From assembly GCF_018494085.1 (NCBI RefSeq), contig NZ_JABBFP010000006.1:62001-126000 (forward strand): a DNA stretch of 64,000 nucleotides, in the 5' to 3' direction. The notes below the pieces were generated by a model, which saw nothing but the letters and a program-made list of their open reading frames with translations, had not been told where the DNA came from and ran no database searches. Positions 43,458 through 53,368 of the stretch are shown here, piece after piece. The position numbers and the translations under genes are program-made. Each line of letters begins with the position of its first letter. The stretch's first letter is position 1. This stretch comes from Rosenbergiella collisarenosi (GTDB lineage Bacteria; Pseudomonadota; Gammaproteobacteria; Enterobacterales; Enterobacteriaceae).

Positions 43458-44521
43458 ACCATCCCCTTCGCATCAAAATCGATCACGACATCCGGGGTAG
43501 TGGGTAGCGCTTGGCAGCTCAGAACATAACCTGCCGCCAACTCATCCGGCTCCAAGCTATAGTTCACCGCCATCTCCACTTGGCCTCGTACCACTTTACA
43601 TTTACAGGTGGCACATACGCCGCCTTTGCAGGCATAGGGTAAGTCGGCGCCTTGTCGTAAAGCCGCATCGAGTAGACTTTCATCTTCGGCCGTGAGTGTC
43701 AGGGTGCGATCGCGGCCGTCTTGACGCAGGGTAAAGTGATGGTCAGTACTTTCAGTACGACGCGCACGGGGAGTAACCGGCCCTGAGTTAAAGCGTTCGA
43801 CATGAATAGCCTGTTTCGCCATCCCTAAAGTTTGCAGTACTGTTTCGGCTTCATCCATCATGCTGTTTGGACCGCAGATAAAGGCTTCATCAAATTGACG
43901 AAAGTTCAGTAATCGGCGGCCAAGCGCCTGAAGTTTTTCACCGTCGATATGCCCTTGTAATAAGTCGCTGTCGACGCTTTCTTGGCTAAACACTGATATC
44001 CACTGAAAACGCTCTGGATACGTATCTTTAAGGTCCGCTAAGGCTTGGCGGAACATCATCGTTTGGCTGCTACGGTTACCGTAAAGTAGCGTGAATTGGC
44101 TAGCAGGTTCCTGTAATAAGGTAGCTGAAATAATCGCTAGCATCGGCGTGATGCCGGAACCAGCAGCGATAGCCAGATAATGCCCGCGCCTGTCGGCTTG
44201 CGGTTGGTAGCCGAAGTTACCCTGCGGCACCATCACCTCCATCTCTGAGCCAACCTGGATACTTTCGCGGGCAAAGTTAGAAAACCTCCCTCCCTCTATT
44301 GCCTTAACCGCTACGCTGACCTGCGTCGGCGAGGCACCTCGACAAATGGAGTAGCAGCGGCGTAACTCTTCACCCGCTACACGCGCTTTCAGCGTAAGGT
44401 GTTGTCCTGGGCGAAAACGATACGCTGCCTGTAGCAACTCAGGGATAGCAAAGGTAATGGTGACGGCCTCCCGCGTTTCGGGTTCGACGCTAGCGACCTT
44501 TAATGAGTGAAATGTCGTCAT
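43454..44521 (-). CDS. paaE: Phenylacetyl-CoA epoxidase reductase PaaE
   Basis: 355 residues (E. coli 356). The FAD domain has RCYSICR, the NAD domain GSGITPMLAI, and a C-terminal plant-type [2Fe-2S] domain has CKGGVCATCKC plus a later Cys in VLSCQA. It passes NADPH electrons to the PaaAC di-iron centre. The ATG at 44521 (MTTFHSLKV) is preferred over upstream codons that overlap paaD. Confidence 0.96.
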   Translation of the reverse strand: MTTFHSLKVASVEPETREAVTITFAIPELLQAAYRFRPGQHLTLKARVAGEELRRCYSICRGASPTQVSVAVKAIEGGRFSNFARESIQVGSEMEVMVPQGNFGYQPQADRRGHYLAIAAGSGITPMLAIISATLLQEPASQFTLLYGNRSSQTMMFRQALADLKDTYPERFQWISVFSQESVDSDLLQGHIDGEKLQALGRRLLNFRQFDEAFICGPNSMMDEAETVLQTLGMAKQAIHVERFNSGPVTPRARRTESTDHHFTLRQDGRDRTLTLTAEDESLLDAALRQGADLPYACKGGVCATCKCKVVRGQVEMAVNYSLEPDELAAGYVLSCQALPTTPDVVIDFDAKGMV

Positions 44522-44528
44522 GGCAGCC

Positions 44529-45026
44529 TCAGATACATTTGAAATAGTCGAAAGGTTCACGGCAGCTATCGCAACGATATAACGCTTTGCAGGCAGTGGA
44601 TCCGAACTCGCTGATCAGCGAGGTGTGTTTACTGCCGCAACGAGGACAGCTAACGTCTATTCGCCCGAAAGCATGACAGCTATGCCCCACCGGCGGACTA
44701 ATACCGTAGTGACGTAAGCGTTGACGAGCCTCGTCGCTCATCCAATCGGTGGTCCAGGCCGGGTCGAGCTGCAACACCACATGGATCGGCGCAAAGCCGT
44801 GATCAGATAAAGTGCTCTGCATCGCGCCAATCAGATGCTCCGTGGCCGGACAACCGGAATAGGTGGGCGAAAAGCCAATCACCCAGCCATCTCCTTGCTG
44901 ACGTACACTTCTTACCATCCCTAAATCAGTAATACTTATTACCGGTATTTCAGGATCGGGGATCTGGCTGAGTAAGTGCCAAATTTCTGGAATTTCTGCG
45001 GGAAGAATCTGCTGTAAACGTTGCAT
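44529..45026 (-). CDS. paaD: PaaD, Fe-S maturation protein of the phenylacetyl-CoA epoxidase
   Basis: 165 residues, starting MQRLQQI as in E. coli. An N-terminal DUF59/MIP18 domain (IPDPEIPVISITDLGMVRSV, YSGCPATEHL) is followed by a C-terminal zinc-ribbon-like region (CPRCGSK...ACKALYRCDSCREPF). It is needed for a functional epoxidase, probably by maturing an Fe-S or di-iron site. Two other ATGs (45029 and 45044) are possible starts. Confidence 0.93.
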   Translation of the reverse strand: MQRLQQILPAEIPEIWHLLSQIPDPEIPVISITDLGMVRSVRQQGDGWVIGFSPTYSGCPATEHLIGAMQSTLSDHGFAPIHVVLQLDPAWTTDWMSDEARQRLRHYGISPPVGHSCHAFGRIDVSCPRCGSKHTSLISEFGSTACKALYRCDSCREPFDYFKCI

Positions 45027-45037
45027 CATCTGCTCCT

Positions 45038-45784
45038 TTACCATTGCTGACCCGGATAAGATCGCGGCAAAATTTGCATTTCTGCCAGCATCGGTCCGAG
45101 ATGTTCGGTATGTAGCCCTTGCTTACCGCCTCGGCGATAAGCCGCCTCCTGGGGTAACGCTAATCCTGCCTGATGAACCCCGGCAGTCACTTCCTCCCGC
45201 CAGGGTGCCTCGAGCTGACGGGGATCAACGCCAATCCCTGCCGCAGCTACCGCTTGGTCATGCTCATCGGCCTCGAATAACTCGGCGGTGAAACGCCACA
45301 GTTCATCGATCGATCCTTGTACTTTCTGTGCCGACAGTGCAGTGCCTTGCCCTAACCGCTCAAGCCAGCCGCGGCTAAAGCGTAGATGGTATTTCACCTC
45401 TTTCAGGGCTTTCGCGGCGATTGCCGCAATCTGCGTATCCTGACTAGTGATTAATCGACTGTAGAGCGCGACATGCCAGGCATCGATAAAATATTGTCGG
45501 ACCAAGGTATCGCCGAAATGACCGTTAGGCTGCTCGACCAGCAGCAGGTTACCGAACTGACGCTCATCACGTTGAAACGCGAGGCTGTCTTCATCTTGGT
45601 CGCCGAGACGCTGAGCGGCATACGTCAGAAAATTTCTGGCTTGCCCTAAAATATCAAGCCCAATATTGGCCAGCGCGAGGTCGATCTCCAGTTCCGGTGC
45701 GTGGCCACACCATGCACCCAAGCGTTGAGAAAGCACTAAACCATTGTCACCGAGTCGTAAAACGTAGGTCGTTACACTGTCCAT
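45038..45784 (-). CDS. paaC: Phenylacetyl-CoA epoxidase structural subunit PaaC
   Basis: 248 residues, the length of E. coli PaaC. A ferritin-like helical protein (RLGAWCGHAPELEIDLALANIGLDILGQARNFL; KALKEVKYHLRFSRGWLERLG). It supports the PaaA catalytic subunit without an active di-iron centre. The ATG at 45784 (MDSVTT) gives the family N-terminus; longer readings run into paaB. Confidence 0.95.
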   Translation of the reverse strand: MDSVTTYVLRLGDNGLVLSQRLGAWCGHAPELEIDLALANIGLDILGQARNFLTYAAQRLGDQDEDSLAFQRDERQFGNLLLVEQPNGHFGDTLVRQYFIDAWHVALYSRLITSQDTQIAAIAAKALKEVKYHLRFSRGWLERLGQGTALSAQKVQGSIDELWRFTAELFEADEHDQAVAAAGIGVDPRQLEAPWREEVTAGVHQAGLALPQEAAYRRGGKQGLHTEHLGPMLAEMQILPRSYPGQQW

Positions 45785-45791
45785 CTGGGCC

Positions 45792-46079
45792 TCACATATG
45801 TTCGATGCCGTCAGGCAGTTGATAAAAAGTGGGATGACGATAGATCTTGCTTTCTGCTGGCTCGAAGAATTCTCCGCGATCTTCCGGTTGTGAGGCCACA
45901 ATTTCAGCCGCTTTGACAACCCAAATCGAACAGCCCTCATTGCGCCGAGTATAGGCATCGCGCGCATTTTCCAGCGCCATCTGATCGTCGGCAGCATGTA
46001 AGCTTCCGACATGGCGATGAGAGAGTCCTTGTTGACTGCGTACAAAGACTTCATATAACGGCCAATAGTGTTGACGCAT
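45792..46079 (-). CDS. paaB: Phenylacetyl-CoA epoxidase subunit PaaB
   Basis: 95 residues, exactly the E. coli length. WPLYEVFVRSQQGLSHRHVGSLHA and YTRRNEGCSIWVVKA are conserved PaaB segments. The small subunit bridges PaaAC dimers. The ATG at 46079 lies ten bases after the paaA stop. Confidence 0.95.
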   Translation of the reverse strand: MRQHYWPLYEVFVRSQQGLSHRHVGSLHAADDQMALENARDAYTRRNEGCSIWVVKAAEIVASQPEDRGEFFEPAESKIYRHPTFYQLPDGIEHM

Positions 46080-46089
46080 AATAAGCTCC

Positions 46090-47019
46090 TTAAGCGACTT
46101 CGCGCTGCGCGCGTTTCTCTGCATGAGTTAAGGCCGCTTCTCTGACCCAAGCCCCGTCCTCCCAAGCTTTGCGCTTGGCGGCTAAACGTTCGTGATTACA
46201 GAGTCCGCGGCCGTTAATGACGTCATTGAACTCTTGCCAGTCGATCTCACCGAACTGGTAATGGTCCGTGTTCGCGTCAAACGTCAAATTCTTGTCCGGT
46301 ACCTGCATTCCCAGTAACTCGACTTGCGGCACGGTGTTATCGACAAATCGCTGGCGTAATTCGTCGTTACCGAAACGTTTAATTTTCCATGCCAAGCTTT
46401 GCGCGCTGTTGGGTGATTCGTCATCGTTAGGCCCAAACATCATCAGTGCTGGCCACCAGAAGCGATTGATCGCGTCCTGTAGCATGGCTCGCTGTTGTTC
46501 ACTGCCTTGTGAAAGCGCCATACAGGCTTCAAAGCCTTGACGTTGATGGAAACTTTCCTCTTTACAAATTTTCACCATCGCGCGGGCATAAGGGCCATAC
46601 GAGGTTCGACATAATGCGACTTGGTTCACAATGGCGGCACCATCCACTAACCAACCAATGACCCCGATATCTGCCCAGTTAAGGGTCGGGTAATTGAAGA
46701 TCGAGGAGTACTTCATCTTCCCTTCTAACATCTTCTGGTAGAGGTCTTCGCGCGCGCAGCCTAACGTTTCAGCCGCACTGTAGAGATACAACCCATGGCC
46801 CGCTTCATCCTGAACCTTGGCGAGTAAAATAGCTTTGCGTCGTAATGAGGGGGCGCGGGTTATCCAGTTGCTCTCGGGCAACATCCCAACGATTTCTGAA
46901 TGGGCATGTTGACCTATTTGGCGGATCAGGGTTTTACGATAGGCCTCAGGCATCCAGTCTTGGGGCTCTATTGCCGTTTCCTCTGCGATGGCGTTAAGAA
47001 AGCGTTGTTCATGACTCAT
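46090..47019 (-). CDS. paaA: Phenylacetyl-CoA epoxidase catalytic subunit PaaA
   Basis: 309 residues, the length of E. coli PaaA. Two di-iron motifs are visible, [13 protein letters not shown] (ExxH) and [12 protein letters not shown]. It converts phenylacetyl-CoA to the 1,2-epoxide with O2. The ATG at 47019 (MSHEQRF) matches the family start; an in-frame ATG at 47049 adds ten non-conserved residues. It is the first gene of the catabolic operon and divergent from paaZ. Confidence 0.95.
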   Translation of the reverse strand: MSHEQRFLNAIAEETAIEPQDWMPEAYRKTLIRQIGQHAHSEIVGMLPESNWITRAPSLRRKAILLAKVQDEAGHGLYLYSAAETLGCAREDLYQKMLEGKMKYSSIFNYPTLNWADIGVIGWLVDGAAIVNQVALCRTSYGPYARAMVKICKEESFHQRQGFEACMALSQGSEQQRAMLQDAINRFWWPALMMFGPNDDESPNSAQSLAWKIKRFGNDELRQRFVDNTVPQVELLGMQVPDKNLTFDANTDHYQFGEIDWQEFNDVINGRGLCNHERLAAKRKAWEDGAWVREAALTHAEKRAQREVA

Positions 47020-47062
47020 ATCATCACCAGTCGATTCGTAAAATATCATTAAAATAAAATAA

Positions 47063-47070
47063 GTGAATCA
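47063..47070 (-). promoter_or_regulatory. PaaX-like operator, paaA side
   Basis: On the - strand TTAATGATTCACTTA contains TGATTCAC, the core of the E. coli PaaX site. It lies 44 bases before the paaA ATG. Its exact inverse occurs at 47250-47257 on the paaZ side. Confidence 0.6.
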
Positions 47071-47133
47071 TTAACCTATGGCTTATAAGTTACATCGATG
47101 TTAATAGAAGCCCCAATCTTTGTTTCGTTATTC

Positions 47134-47149
47134 TGTGATCGCTCTCTCA
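47134..47149. promoter_or_regulatory. Possible CRP site between paaA and paaZ
   Basis: TGTGA-TCGCTC-TCTCA fits the CRP half-site pattern TGTGA-N6-TCACA at nine of ten positions. The paa promoters of E. coli need CRP and IHF. It lies near the middle of the divergent gap. One mismatch makes it tentative. Confidence 0.45.
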
Positions 47150-47249
47150 CACCTCATGCATAAGCTATTGTTAGTAGTGAATTTAACTAAAAATATAAAA
47201 TGAGATGTTAATCACAGGTTACTTAATAATTTATTATCATGCTTTAAAA

Positions 47250-47257
47250 TGATTCAC
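47250..47257 (+). promoter_or_regulatory. PaaX-like operator, paaZ side
   Basis: AAAATGATTCACAAA contains TGATTCAC, the same core as on the paaA side but on the + strand, 47 bases before the paaZ ATG. The two sites mirror each other across the intergenic region, as expected for a shared PaaX repressor of both promoters. Confidence 0.6.
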
Positions 47258-47303
47258 AAAAACACTAGATTGTTATTATTGTCGTAACGTTTTGGGGTGT
47301 GTG

Positions 47304-49364
47304 ATGCAAAAGTTATCCAGCTTTGTGTGTAATCAATGGCAAACCGGTCAAGGGGAGGGCCGCGTTATTCGTCACGCAATCACCGACGAAGCGCTGTGGG
47401 AGGTAAGTAGTGAGGGCATCGATTTCGCCGCAGCCGGTCACTATGCCAAAACGGTAGGCGCACCTGCCCTGCAAGCCATGACCTTTATTGAACGGGCCGC
47501 CTTACTTAAAGCCGTGGCGAAGCATTTACTCGCAGAGAAAGCAGCGTTTTATGAGATCTCCAGTCAAACGGGGGCGACACGCGCAGACAGTTGGGTCGAT
47601 ATTGAAGGTGGGATAGGTACGCTTTTTACTTATGCAAGCCTCGGTAACCGTGAACTACCAGATGATACCCTCTGGCCTGAAGATCCTCTGATCGCTCTGT
47701 CTAAAGAGGGGGGATTCGCGGCGCGTCATGTCTTAACCTCAAAACAAGGGGTCGCCGTCCATATTAATGCCTTCAATTTCCCCTGCTGGGGAATGTTGGA
47801 AAAATTAGCTCCCACATGGTTGGCCGGTATGCCTGCCATCATTAAGCCTGGGACGGCAACAGCTCAAGTGACGCAGGTAATGGTCAAGTCGATGGTAGGG
47901 AGTGGACTAGTCCCTGACGGAGCGATCAGTCTGATCTGTGGATCAGCGGGTGATCTCCTTGATCAGCTAGATAGCCAAGACGTAGTGACCTTTACCGGCT
48001 CTGCAAAGACAGGCCAACAACTCCGCGTACACCCTAACCTCGTCAAACAGTCGATACCTTTTACCATGGAAGCGGACTCGCTAAATTGCTGTGTACTCGG
48101 AGAGTCCGTTGACCCAGAAGCCCCTGAATTTGGCTTGTTCATTCGAGAGATTGTCCGAGAGATGAGTGCCAAAGCGGGGCAAAAATGTACCGCGATTCGC
48201 CGAATTTTGGTACCAGAAGCGCAATTGGATGCAGTACGTCGCGCACTGCTTGAGAAACTGTCCACACTCACTGTAGGCGATCCCCGCCAAGCGGGAGTAA
48301 AAATGGGAACCTTGGTGAATCGAGCGCAACAGCAAGATGTTCAACAGCAAGTCGATGCCTTATGTCAGGCCGGATGCGAACGCTTACTCGGGGGCCGTAT
48401 CGACCCACAACTTCCCGGTGCAGGTTATCCATTAACCTTACTTTACTGTCCGCAACCGGACTCCACCGCCGCCGTCCATGCGATTGAAGCCTTTGGGCCA
48501 GTTGCGACGCTGATGGCTTATCGTGACAAAGCGCATGCTATCACACTGGCGCGTGCTGGCGGTGGCAGCCTTGTGGCGACCTTCGTCACGAACGATGATC
48601 ACGCCGCGCGCGACTTTATCACCGGTGCCGCATGCGCTCACGGGCGAATCCAAATTTTAAATCGCGAGTCCGCAGCCGAGTCGACTGGCCATGGGTCGCC
48701 CCTGCCACAACTGGTACATGGTGGCCCAGGTCGCGCTGGCGGAGGCGAAGAGCTAGGCGGACTACGTGCAGTGAAGCACTACTTACAACGTACTGCGATT
48801 CAAGGGAGTCCTTCGATGCTCGCCACCGTAGGTCAGCAATGGGTGCGCGGTGCAAAAGTCCAAGAAGAGGCCATACACCCTTTCCGTAAATATTTTGAAG
48901 ATTTACGTCCGGGTGACAGTTTGCTGACTCACCGTCGAACGCTAACTGAAGCCGATATTGTCAATTTCGCCTGTCTAAGTGGCGACCATTTTTATGCCCA
49001 TATGGATAAAATTGGTGCCGAGGCCTCTTTCTTTGGCGAACGCGTTGTCCACGGCTATTTTATCGTTGCCGCCGCGGCAGGACTTTTCGTGGATGCCGGG
49101 GTCGGACCGGTCATTGCCAATTATGGCTTAGAAGGGCTGCGTTTCTTGCAACCGGTTAAACCCGGCGACACCATTCAGGCCCGGTTAACCTGCCAACAAA
49201 AGACCGTCAAACGCCAGCGTAGTGCGGAAGAACGTGCCACGGGGGTCGTGCAGTGGGCAGTTGATGTCACTAACCAACATCAAGAAGTGGTCGCAGTATA
49301 TTCTATTCTGACCTTAGTCGCGCGCCGGGAGGCCGATTTTCCAACCGACATAACCGTAGAATAG
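47304..49364 (+). CDS. paaZ: Bifunctional oxepin-CoA hydrolase/semialdehyde dehydrogenase PaaZ
   Basis: 686 residues (E. coli 681). The aldehyde dehydrogenase domain (about 1-520) has catalytic Glu in [11 protein letters not shown] and Cys in [12 protein letters not shown] MaoC hot-dog hydratase domain (about 530-680) has the hydratase motif in [16 protein letters not shown]. It hydrolyses the oxepin ring and then oxidises the semialdehyde to prevent its cyclisation. The ATG at 47304 lies after GGGGTG. It is divergently transcribed from paaA. Confidence 0.96.
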   Translation: MQKLSSFVCNQWQTGQGEGRVIRHAITDEALWEVSSEGIDFAAAGHYAKTVGAPALQAMTFIERAALLKAVAKHLLAEKAAFYEISSQTGATRADSWVDIEGGIGTLFTYASLGNRELPDDTLWPEDPLIALSKEGGFAARHVLTSKQGVAVHINAFNFPCWGMLEKLAPTWLAGMPAIIKPGTATAQVTQVMVKSMVGSGLVPDGAISLICGSAGDLLDQLDSQDVVTFTGSAKTGQQLRVHPNLVKQSIPFTMEADSLNCCVLGESVDPEAPEFGLFIREIVREMSAKAGQKCTAIRRILVPEAQLDAVRRALLEKLSTLTVGDPRQAGVKMGTLVNRAQQQDVQQQVDALCQAGCERLLGGRIDPQLPGAGYPLTLLYCPQPDSTAAVHAIEAFGPVATLMAYRDKAHAITLARAGGGSLVATFVTNDDHAARDFITGAACAHGRIQILNRESAAESTGHGSPLPQLVHGGPGRAGGGEELGGLRAVKHYLQRTAIQGSPSMLATVGQQWVRGAKVQEEAIHPFRKYFEDLRPGDSLLTHRRTLTEADIVNFACLSGDHFYAHMDKIGAEASFFGERVVHGYFIVAAAAGLFVDAGVGPVIANYGLEGLRFLQPVKPGDTIQARLTCQQKTVKRQRSAEERATGVVQWAVDVTNQHQEVVAVYSILTLVARREADFPTDITVE

Positions 49365-49373
49365 TTAGGATAA

Positions 49374-49404
49374 GGGCATGAGTTCGTCTAACTGACTCAT
49401 GTCC
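49374..49404. terminator. Hairpin between convergent paaZ and acetyltransferase genes
   Basis: CATGAGT (49377-49383) pairs with ACTCATG (49395-49401), extended by GGG/TCC at the base, in a 55-base gap between converging genes. There is no T-run; it is a possible weak bidirectional terminator. Confidence 0.4.
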
Positions 49405-49419
49405 GACTCGCCGCGAGTA

Positions 49420-49959
49420 TTATTCCTTAGGTCGTATACAATAGTGATTAACGCTGTAGTAAGTGCTGTTGGCGGGAATATCATGATTAACGAAAGCCCC
49501 CGCGCCGATCGTCACATTATCGCCGATCACAATATGTTCTGAAATAATACAGCTGTTCGCCCCAATATTTACGTTGTTGCCAATCGTGATGGTATTACTA
49601 TTATCCGACTTCAATCCTATTGTCGTATTTTGCCGTATAGTAAAATTTTCGCCTATCTTACAGCGTCGCGAAATCACAATCCCAGCCTGATGGCCAATGG
49701 TCAGACCCGCCCCAATTTGGGTCCCTAACTCAATCTCGGTGTTATATTTAAAGAATAGATTACGGTTGATTCGCTTAGCCAGTTTCTGCCGATATCGACT
49801 CTTGCTGAGATAAAGAAAATTCGCTAAGCGCCACCAGAACACAAACCGTTTCTTTGGCTTTTTGTACGCCGAATGGATAGCCTTTCCCCAAGAAAAAGGT
49901 TTCTTGTTATGGCCTATCACCTCTCGATGTAAACACTGTTTTAGCTCATCGACTGACAT
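49420..49959 (-). CDS. Hexapeptide-repeat O-acetyltransferase (serine-acetyltransferase-like)
   Basis: 179 residues. A helical N-terminus (about 1-70) is followed by left-handed beta-helix repeats (IELGTQIGAGLTIGHQAGIVIS, IGENFTIRQNTTIG, ITIGNNVNIGANSCIIS, IVIGDNVTIGAGAFV). The GHQAGIVI turn carries the catalytic-type His. The build is that of LbH-SAT proteins of polysaccharide clusters (EpsC/WcaB-like) more than CysE. It is divergent from an OafA-type acyltransferase, which suggests a shared role in modifying surface glycans. The acceptor is unknown. Confidence 0.75.
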   Translation of the reverse strand: MSVDELKQCLHREVIGHNKKPFSWGKAIHSAYKKPKKRFVFWWRLANFLYLSKSRYRQKLAKRINRNLFFKYNTEIELGTQIGAGLTIGHQAGIVISRRCKIGENFTIRQNTTIGLKSDNSNTITIGNNVNIGANSCIISEHIVIGDNVTIGAGAFVNHDIPANSTYYSVNHYCIRPKE

Positions 49960-50045
49960 ATCTAGTTACATCCATTAGGCTAATGTTAACGAATGCATTA
50001 CTATATAGCGATTATCATGTTAATTACAGTTTTGGGTCCCTTGTA

Positions 50046-51983
50046 ATGCAACAGACTGAGTTTCGTTATGATGTAAATGGCTTGCGGGCATATGCCTTAT
50101 TGCTAGTCATTTTTTATCATTTTAATCTTCCACTTTTCCATGCGGGATTTATCGGTGTTGATATTTTCTTTGTTATCTCTGGCTATTTTATGACAAAGAT
50201 CATTGCCGACCAATTGTATGTCAATAATTTTAATATAAAGAACTTCTTCTACGCCAGATTTATTAGAATCGTGCCACCATTACTATTAGTAACGATCACC
50301 TTCTATTGTGTGAGTTTTTTACTCTTAAATCCAGAGGACTTCCAGTATTATTGTAAGTATGTCATAAAATCTTTAACTTTTACCTCGAATATTTCATTAC
50401 TCAAAGAGGCCGATGACTATTTTGCTGCCAATAGTGCAAAAAACTTATTGCTGCACACATGGTCTTTATCGGTAGAGTGGCAGTTTTATCTTCTTTACCC
50501 CTTTCTGTTTATTTTACTCAATAAAGTTGTGAAGCACCCTAGAGGGTTAATTACTATACTCTCCCTCTTATTGCTCTCTTCATTTCTCTTTTCAGTCTAT
50601 CAATCGACGATCAACCGTGCCTATGACTTCTATATGCTAACTACGCGTGCTTGGGAAATGTTGGCAGGAGGACTGGTTTATCTGTTTGAAAGCAGCAGAA
50701 CGTCTCAGCAAAGTCGCCCACCTATTTTATTGAAACTATTTGGGGTAGCTCTGGTTTTATTATCATTAATCACTATTAATGATAAAGTTCTTTGGCCTGG
50801 GTATTTAGCTATCCTAGTAGTGATCGGTTCATCACTGATCATCTATTCGGTAAATAACTCTTTACGCATTTTCAATCATCCGGTTATTTATAACATTGGA
50901 TTAGCATCCTATTCGATATATTTATGGCACTGGCCAATTCATTTTTTTGCTAATTATTACTTCCCCCATTCTACAACTATTAACAATATTGGATTCTCAG
51001 CCTTATCCATCATCATTGGTTATTTAAGTTATAAATTTATAGAGAGGAAAGTCATTTCTTGGGCAAAAGGTAAAGGCCAATTATTTTCATTTTCATTTTT
51101 CTTATGTACGGTACTAATTTTTATCGGTGTCGCAGACCATACCCGTAAGAATTCTGGGTTCCCATGGCGAGGGGGAGAAAATTATCTTTCCCTTATCAAT
51201 AAAATAAAAATGCCTAGCCCGGAGGATGGTTGGTGCTTCTACTCTATCGCAAGCCATCACGAGTTCACTGTTGGTCTTCCCGGTGTACAATGTAAGGTTG
51301 GTAACACTATTCATCCGCGGAAAAAAGGACTGCTCTTCGGTGACTCCTATGCGGGGCAATACATACCTTTTTGGCAAAGCGTGGGGGAAAATAATTTTAT
51401 GCAACTGCAGGCAATCACCACTAATTGGTGTAATCCCTCTACCGGTAATGACTTCTCTGGTCCCCATTCTTCACGTGCCTATCAGCAATGCCTATTTAAT
51501 CGCCACTATCTCCTCGATCATATCAGCGATTATGATTTCATCGTTTTGGCAGGATCGTGGACTAAAGATTTCGATAATCCACAATCAATTGAAGGTTTAC
51601 GCGATTTAATTACTAAAATTCAGCAAAAGAACGTTCCGCTTATTATTATGGACGAGCCTTATCAGTTTGAAGAGAATGTTGGTGCACTTTATAAGCAGAA
51701 TTTATGGCGACACCGCTATTTCGATATTCAGCCTTATACCTCTGTCAAGATGGACAATACACTACGAGCCACCAGCCAGATCCTTGACCAATTGATCGCC
51801 AATCCCGCGAATACGCTACATCTTCGCCGCAGTGATCTCTTCTCACCGACGCATTATGCCGTCGATGATATTCCTTATTCATTGGATGGGGGACATATCA
51901 GTGTGCTGGGATCATTAGCAGCCGAGCGCTATTTTATTGCGCACGGCGGCAGTGAAAAGCTTCAACACTTTCTTAAGCAATAA
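50046..51983 (+). CDS. OafA/YrhL-type acyltransferase with C-terminal SGNH domain
   Basis: 645 residues. The acyltransferase-3 membrane domain (about 1-365, ten or so helices) starts RYDVNGLRAYALLLVIFYHF and includes HAGFIGVDIFFVISGY and the conserved WSLSVEWQFYLLYP. A linker helix leads to a periplasmic SGNH domain with the block I motif GDSYAGQY and the C-terminal DGGHIS. This build acetylates lipopolysaccharide O-antigen or other glycans (OafB-like). The ATG at 50046 fits the family start. It is AT-richer than the paa genes around it, which may reflect transfer. Confidence 0.88.
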   Translation: MQQTEFRYDVNGLRAYALLLVIFYHFNLPLFHAGFIGVDIFFVISGYFMTKIIADQLYVNNFNIKNFFYARFIRIVPPLLLVTITFYCVSFLLLNPEDFQYYCKYVIKSLTFTSNISLLKEADDYFAANSAKNLLLHTWSLSVEWQFYLLYPFLFILLNKVVKHPRGLITILSLLLLSSFLFSVYQSTINRAYDFYMLTTRAWEMLAGGLVYLFESSRTSQQSRPPILLKLFGVALVLLSLITINDKVLWPGYLAILVVIGSSLIIYSVNNSLRIFNHPVIYNIGLASYSIYLWHWPIHFFANYYFPHSTTINNIGFSALSIIIGYLSYKFIERKVISWAKGKGQLFSFSFFLCTVLIFIGVADHTRKNSGFPWRGGENYLSLINKIKMPSPEDGWCFYSIASHHEFTVGLPGVQCKVGNTIHPRKKGLLFGDSYAGQYIPFWQSVGENNFMQLQAITTNWCNPSTGNDFSGPHSSRAYQQCLFNRHYLLDHISDYDFIVLAGSWTKDFDNPQSIEGLRDLITKIQQKNVPLIIMDEPYQFEENVGALYKQNLWRHRYFDIQPYTSVKMDNTLRATSQILDQLIANPANTLHLRRSDLFSPTHYAVDDIPYSLDGGHISVLGSLAAERYFIAHGGSEKLQHFLKQ

Positions 51984-51992
51984 TTCAGTCGA

Positions 51993-52012
51993 TCCCCCAG
52001 CGCACTGGGGGA
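51993..52012. terminator. Terminator hairpin between acyltransferase and aldehyde dehydrogenase genes
   Basis: TCCCCCAG (51993-52000) and CTGGGGGA (52005-52012) form a perfect stem with a CGCA loop between two converging genes; CCCGTTGTCTTTTA follows on the + strand. A terminator is likely, though the T-run is not adjacent. Confidence 0.55.
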
Positions 52013-52023
52013 CCCGTTGTCTT

Positions 52024-53349
<1,326 letters not shown>

Positions 53350-53368
53350 TTAATAGAGGGGGTTACTC

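Noticed and set aside
45792-46165. A long N-terminal extension of paaC reaching into paaB.
   Set aside because: The extension is the paaB gene read in another frame; the ATG at 45784 gives exactly the E. coli PaaC length.
47134-47151. TGTGA...TCACA read as a perfect CRP site.
   Set aside because: The spacer for the perfect halves is eight bases, not six. Only the six-base reading with one mismatch was kept, at low confidence.
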